The notes under the pieces are model-generated. The model searched no databases. It was not told where the DNA came from and saw nothing but the letters and a program-made list of their open reading frames with translations. DNA of 6,670 nucleotides from the NCBI GenBank assembly GCA_005773755.1, contig SXHE01000603.1:1-6670 (forward strand). Reading direction: 5' to 3'. Made by a program: the position numbers and the translations under genes. This document shows positions 5,410 through 6,670 of the stretch, piece by piece. Origin of the DNA: Planctomycetia bacterium (GTDB taxonomy: Bacteria; Planctomycetota; Planctomycetia; Gemmatales; Gemmataceae). The first letter of the stretch is position 1, and each line of letters begins with the position of its first letter.

Positions 5410-6633
5410 ATGCGCCATCGGTACATCCGGGGAGCAGTGTTGGCAGCGGTCGTGGCGGTCGGCTGGCCGTCGTCGGCGAGCGCCCAGTACGGCGCTCCCG
5501 CGCCGTACACGGCTCGCGCTCAGGAGGGCGGGTTCCAGACGTCGCCGGTCGGCGACGGGCTGCCGATCCCGACCGGGCAAGCGGGCCAGCCGGGGTTCTA
5601 CATCAGCGCCGAGTTCGTGATGCTCACGCAGACGAAGGCGCTGGGCAACCAGTCCATCGGCTCGCGCGGGTTCTTCGACAGTACCGGGGCCATCACCGGA
5701 ACGCCGGGGACGTTCATCGGCACCGGTCAGGACGCGCTCACCACGAACCGGATGGGCCGGCGCGAGTTCCAGCCGGGCCACTGGACCGAGATCGGGTACA
5801 AGTTCGACACGGGCGTTCGGGCCTACGTCAACTACATGCAGTTGTACGACGCCCACTACTCCGCGGGGGCAACGCAGTTCCCGGCGGGGTTCGCACGGCG
5901 CTTGGACCTCGCGGACACGTTCCTCAGTTCGCCGGTGTTCAACTTCACCACCGCGTTCGGCGGGCCGGTGAACGACACAGCCGGCGACGCGATCGCCGGG
6001 GGCGGCAACTCGTTCGGCATCTGGAACGCGGCCGACGTGATGGACATCAAGTTTGTCGCCCGGTACTCGCAGGCCGAGGCCGGGTTGCGGACCCCGCTGT
6101 TCGCGACCGAGTACAGCAGCGTGTACTCGCTCGTGGGTGGTCGGTTCGCGTGGTTCTTCGAGCGGTTCACCTGGCGCACGGTCGATGCCGACGACCAGGG
6201 CAACGCCCCGCCCCAGAACGTCGCGGTCTACACCAACACCCTGTCGCAGCGCATGTACGGCCTGTTCGTGGGTGTCGGGAACGAGGTCTACCTGGGGAGC
6301 ATGTTCTCCGCGAGCCTGGACCTGACCGGGGCCGCGTACCTGAACGTCGCCAAGCAGCGGGCCAAGTACCGCCTGGGCGACGACTCCACGCAGTCGAAGT
6401 TCGGTCGCGAGTCGTTCCACCTGGTGCCCAGCGTGACCGCGAACGCGAACATCTGGTTCTACCCGGTCGAGGGCATCCAGATGCGGATCGGGTACATGGG
6501 CATGACGTACTTCAACACCCGGTACATGCGCGAGCCGGTCGGGTACAACTTCGGCAACATCGACCCGAACTACGGGCGCAACTGGTTCCGCCTGCTGCAC
6601 GGGTTCAACGTCGGCATCGGGTTCTTCTTCTAA
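5410..6633 (+). CDS. Outer-membrane beta-barrel protein, BBP7-like planctomycete family
   Basis: A 407-residue exported protein. Residues 1-25 form a signal peptide (basic MRHRYIRG, hydrophobic core, SASA cleavage site before Gln26). A Pro/Gly/Ala-rich linker (about 26-60) leads to a long region of alternating strands, beginning GFYISAEFVMLTQTKALGNQ (62-81). The region is rich in Tyr, Phe, Trp, Gly and Asn, and the chain ends GIGFFF. A terminal aromatic residue after a last amphipathic strand is the usual recognition signal for outer-membrane barrel assembly. The general form fits the BBP7-type barrel families abundant in planctomycetes; the exact family is my recollection. The ATG at 5410 has a strong AAGGGGG site (5394-5400) nine bases upstream. 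It probably acts as a porin or structural barrel; substrate unknown. It is transcribed alone, divergently from the serine hydrolase. Confidence 0.85.
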   Translation: MRHRYIRGAVLAAVVAVGWPSSASAQYGAPAPYTARAQEGGFQTSPVGDGLPIPTGQAGQPGFYISAEFVMLTQTKALGNQSIGSRGFFDSTGAITGTPGTFIGTGQDALTTNRMGRREFQPGHWTEIGYKFDTGVRAYVNYMQLYDAHYSAGATQFPAGFARRLDLADTFLSSPVFNFTTAFGGPVNDTAGDAIAGGGNSFGIWNAADVMDIKFVARYSQAEAGLRTPLFATEYSSVYSLVGGRFAWFFERFTWRTVDADDQGNAPPQNVAVYTNTLSQRMYGLFVGVGNEVYLGSMFSASLDLTGAAYLNVAKQRAKYRLGDDSTQSKFGRESFHLVPSVTANANIWFYPVEGIQMRIGYMGMTYFNTRYMREPVGYNFGNIDPNYGRNWFRLLHGFNVGIGFFF

Positions 6634-6670
6634 CCGCGGCCGACGTTCCCACATCCCCAAGCGGCCCGCC

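Noticed and set aside
5185..6660. Open frame of 491 codons on the minus strand opposite the beta-barrel gene
   Set aside because: It mirrors the beta-barrel reading frame; composition is Val/Arg/His/Glu-rich with no domain, while the plus-strand frame has a signal peptide, ribosome site and barrel signature.
6634..6670. Terminator after the beta-barrel gene
   Set aside because: The 37 bases available show no convincing stem followed by a T run; the window ends too soon to judge.

Overview
This window reads as chromosomal DNA from a high-GC planctomycete, most likely a Gemmata-type (Gemmataceae) bacterium. The reasons are a strong G/C bias at third codon positions, a secreted beta-barrel protein resembling the BBP7-type outer-membrane families typical of planctomycetes, a leucine-rich-repeat protein of the planctomycete kind, and the long loosely packed gene layout. 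This assignment is from recognition of protein families, not from a database search. No RNA gene, CRISPR array, transposase, integrase or recognisable defence system was seen.

Layout. Bases 1-2690 carry four plus-strand genes: the 3' end of the ferrous iron transporter gene feoB, a 62-residue FeoB-associated cysteine-rich membrane protein five bases after it, an unrecognised four-helix membrane protein with a soluble C-terminal domain, and a cytoplasmic leucine-rich-repeat protein whose base composition is visibly lower in GC than its neighbours. A NatA-type ABC transporter ATPase follows at 2741-3469, with no permease beside it. Between its stop and the stop of the convergent minus-strand serine hydrolase (3594-5072) sits a compact inverted repeat made of two 29-base arms, each itself palindromic. 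A 337-base divergent intergenic region (5073-5409) then leads into a plus-strand outer-membrane beta-barrel gene (5410-6633). That region contains a plausible sigma70-type promoter and two back-to-back hairpins close to the ribosome binding site.

How the genes work together. FeoB and its small cysteine-rich partner form a clear functional pair for Fe(II) import across the cytoplasmic membrane. The three following plus-strand genes could be co-transcribed from spacing alone (gaps of 122, 31 and 50 bases), but nothing in their content ties them to iron. The serine hydrolase and the beta-barrel protein are both exported and are transcribed divergently. I see no shared pathway.

The most interesting non-coding signals are the nested-palindrome repeat at 3474-3585 (with a 13-base fragment of the same sequence at 950-962) and the paired hairpins at 5316-5375 in the leader of the beta-barrel gene. 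Neither proves a new system, but both are structures that the coding annotation does not explain.
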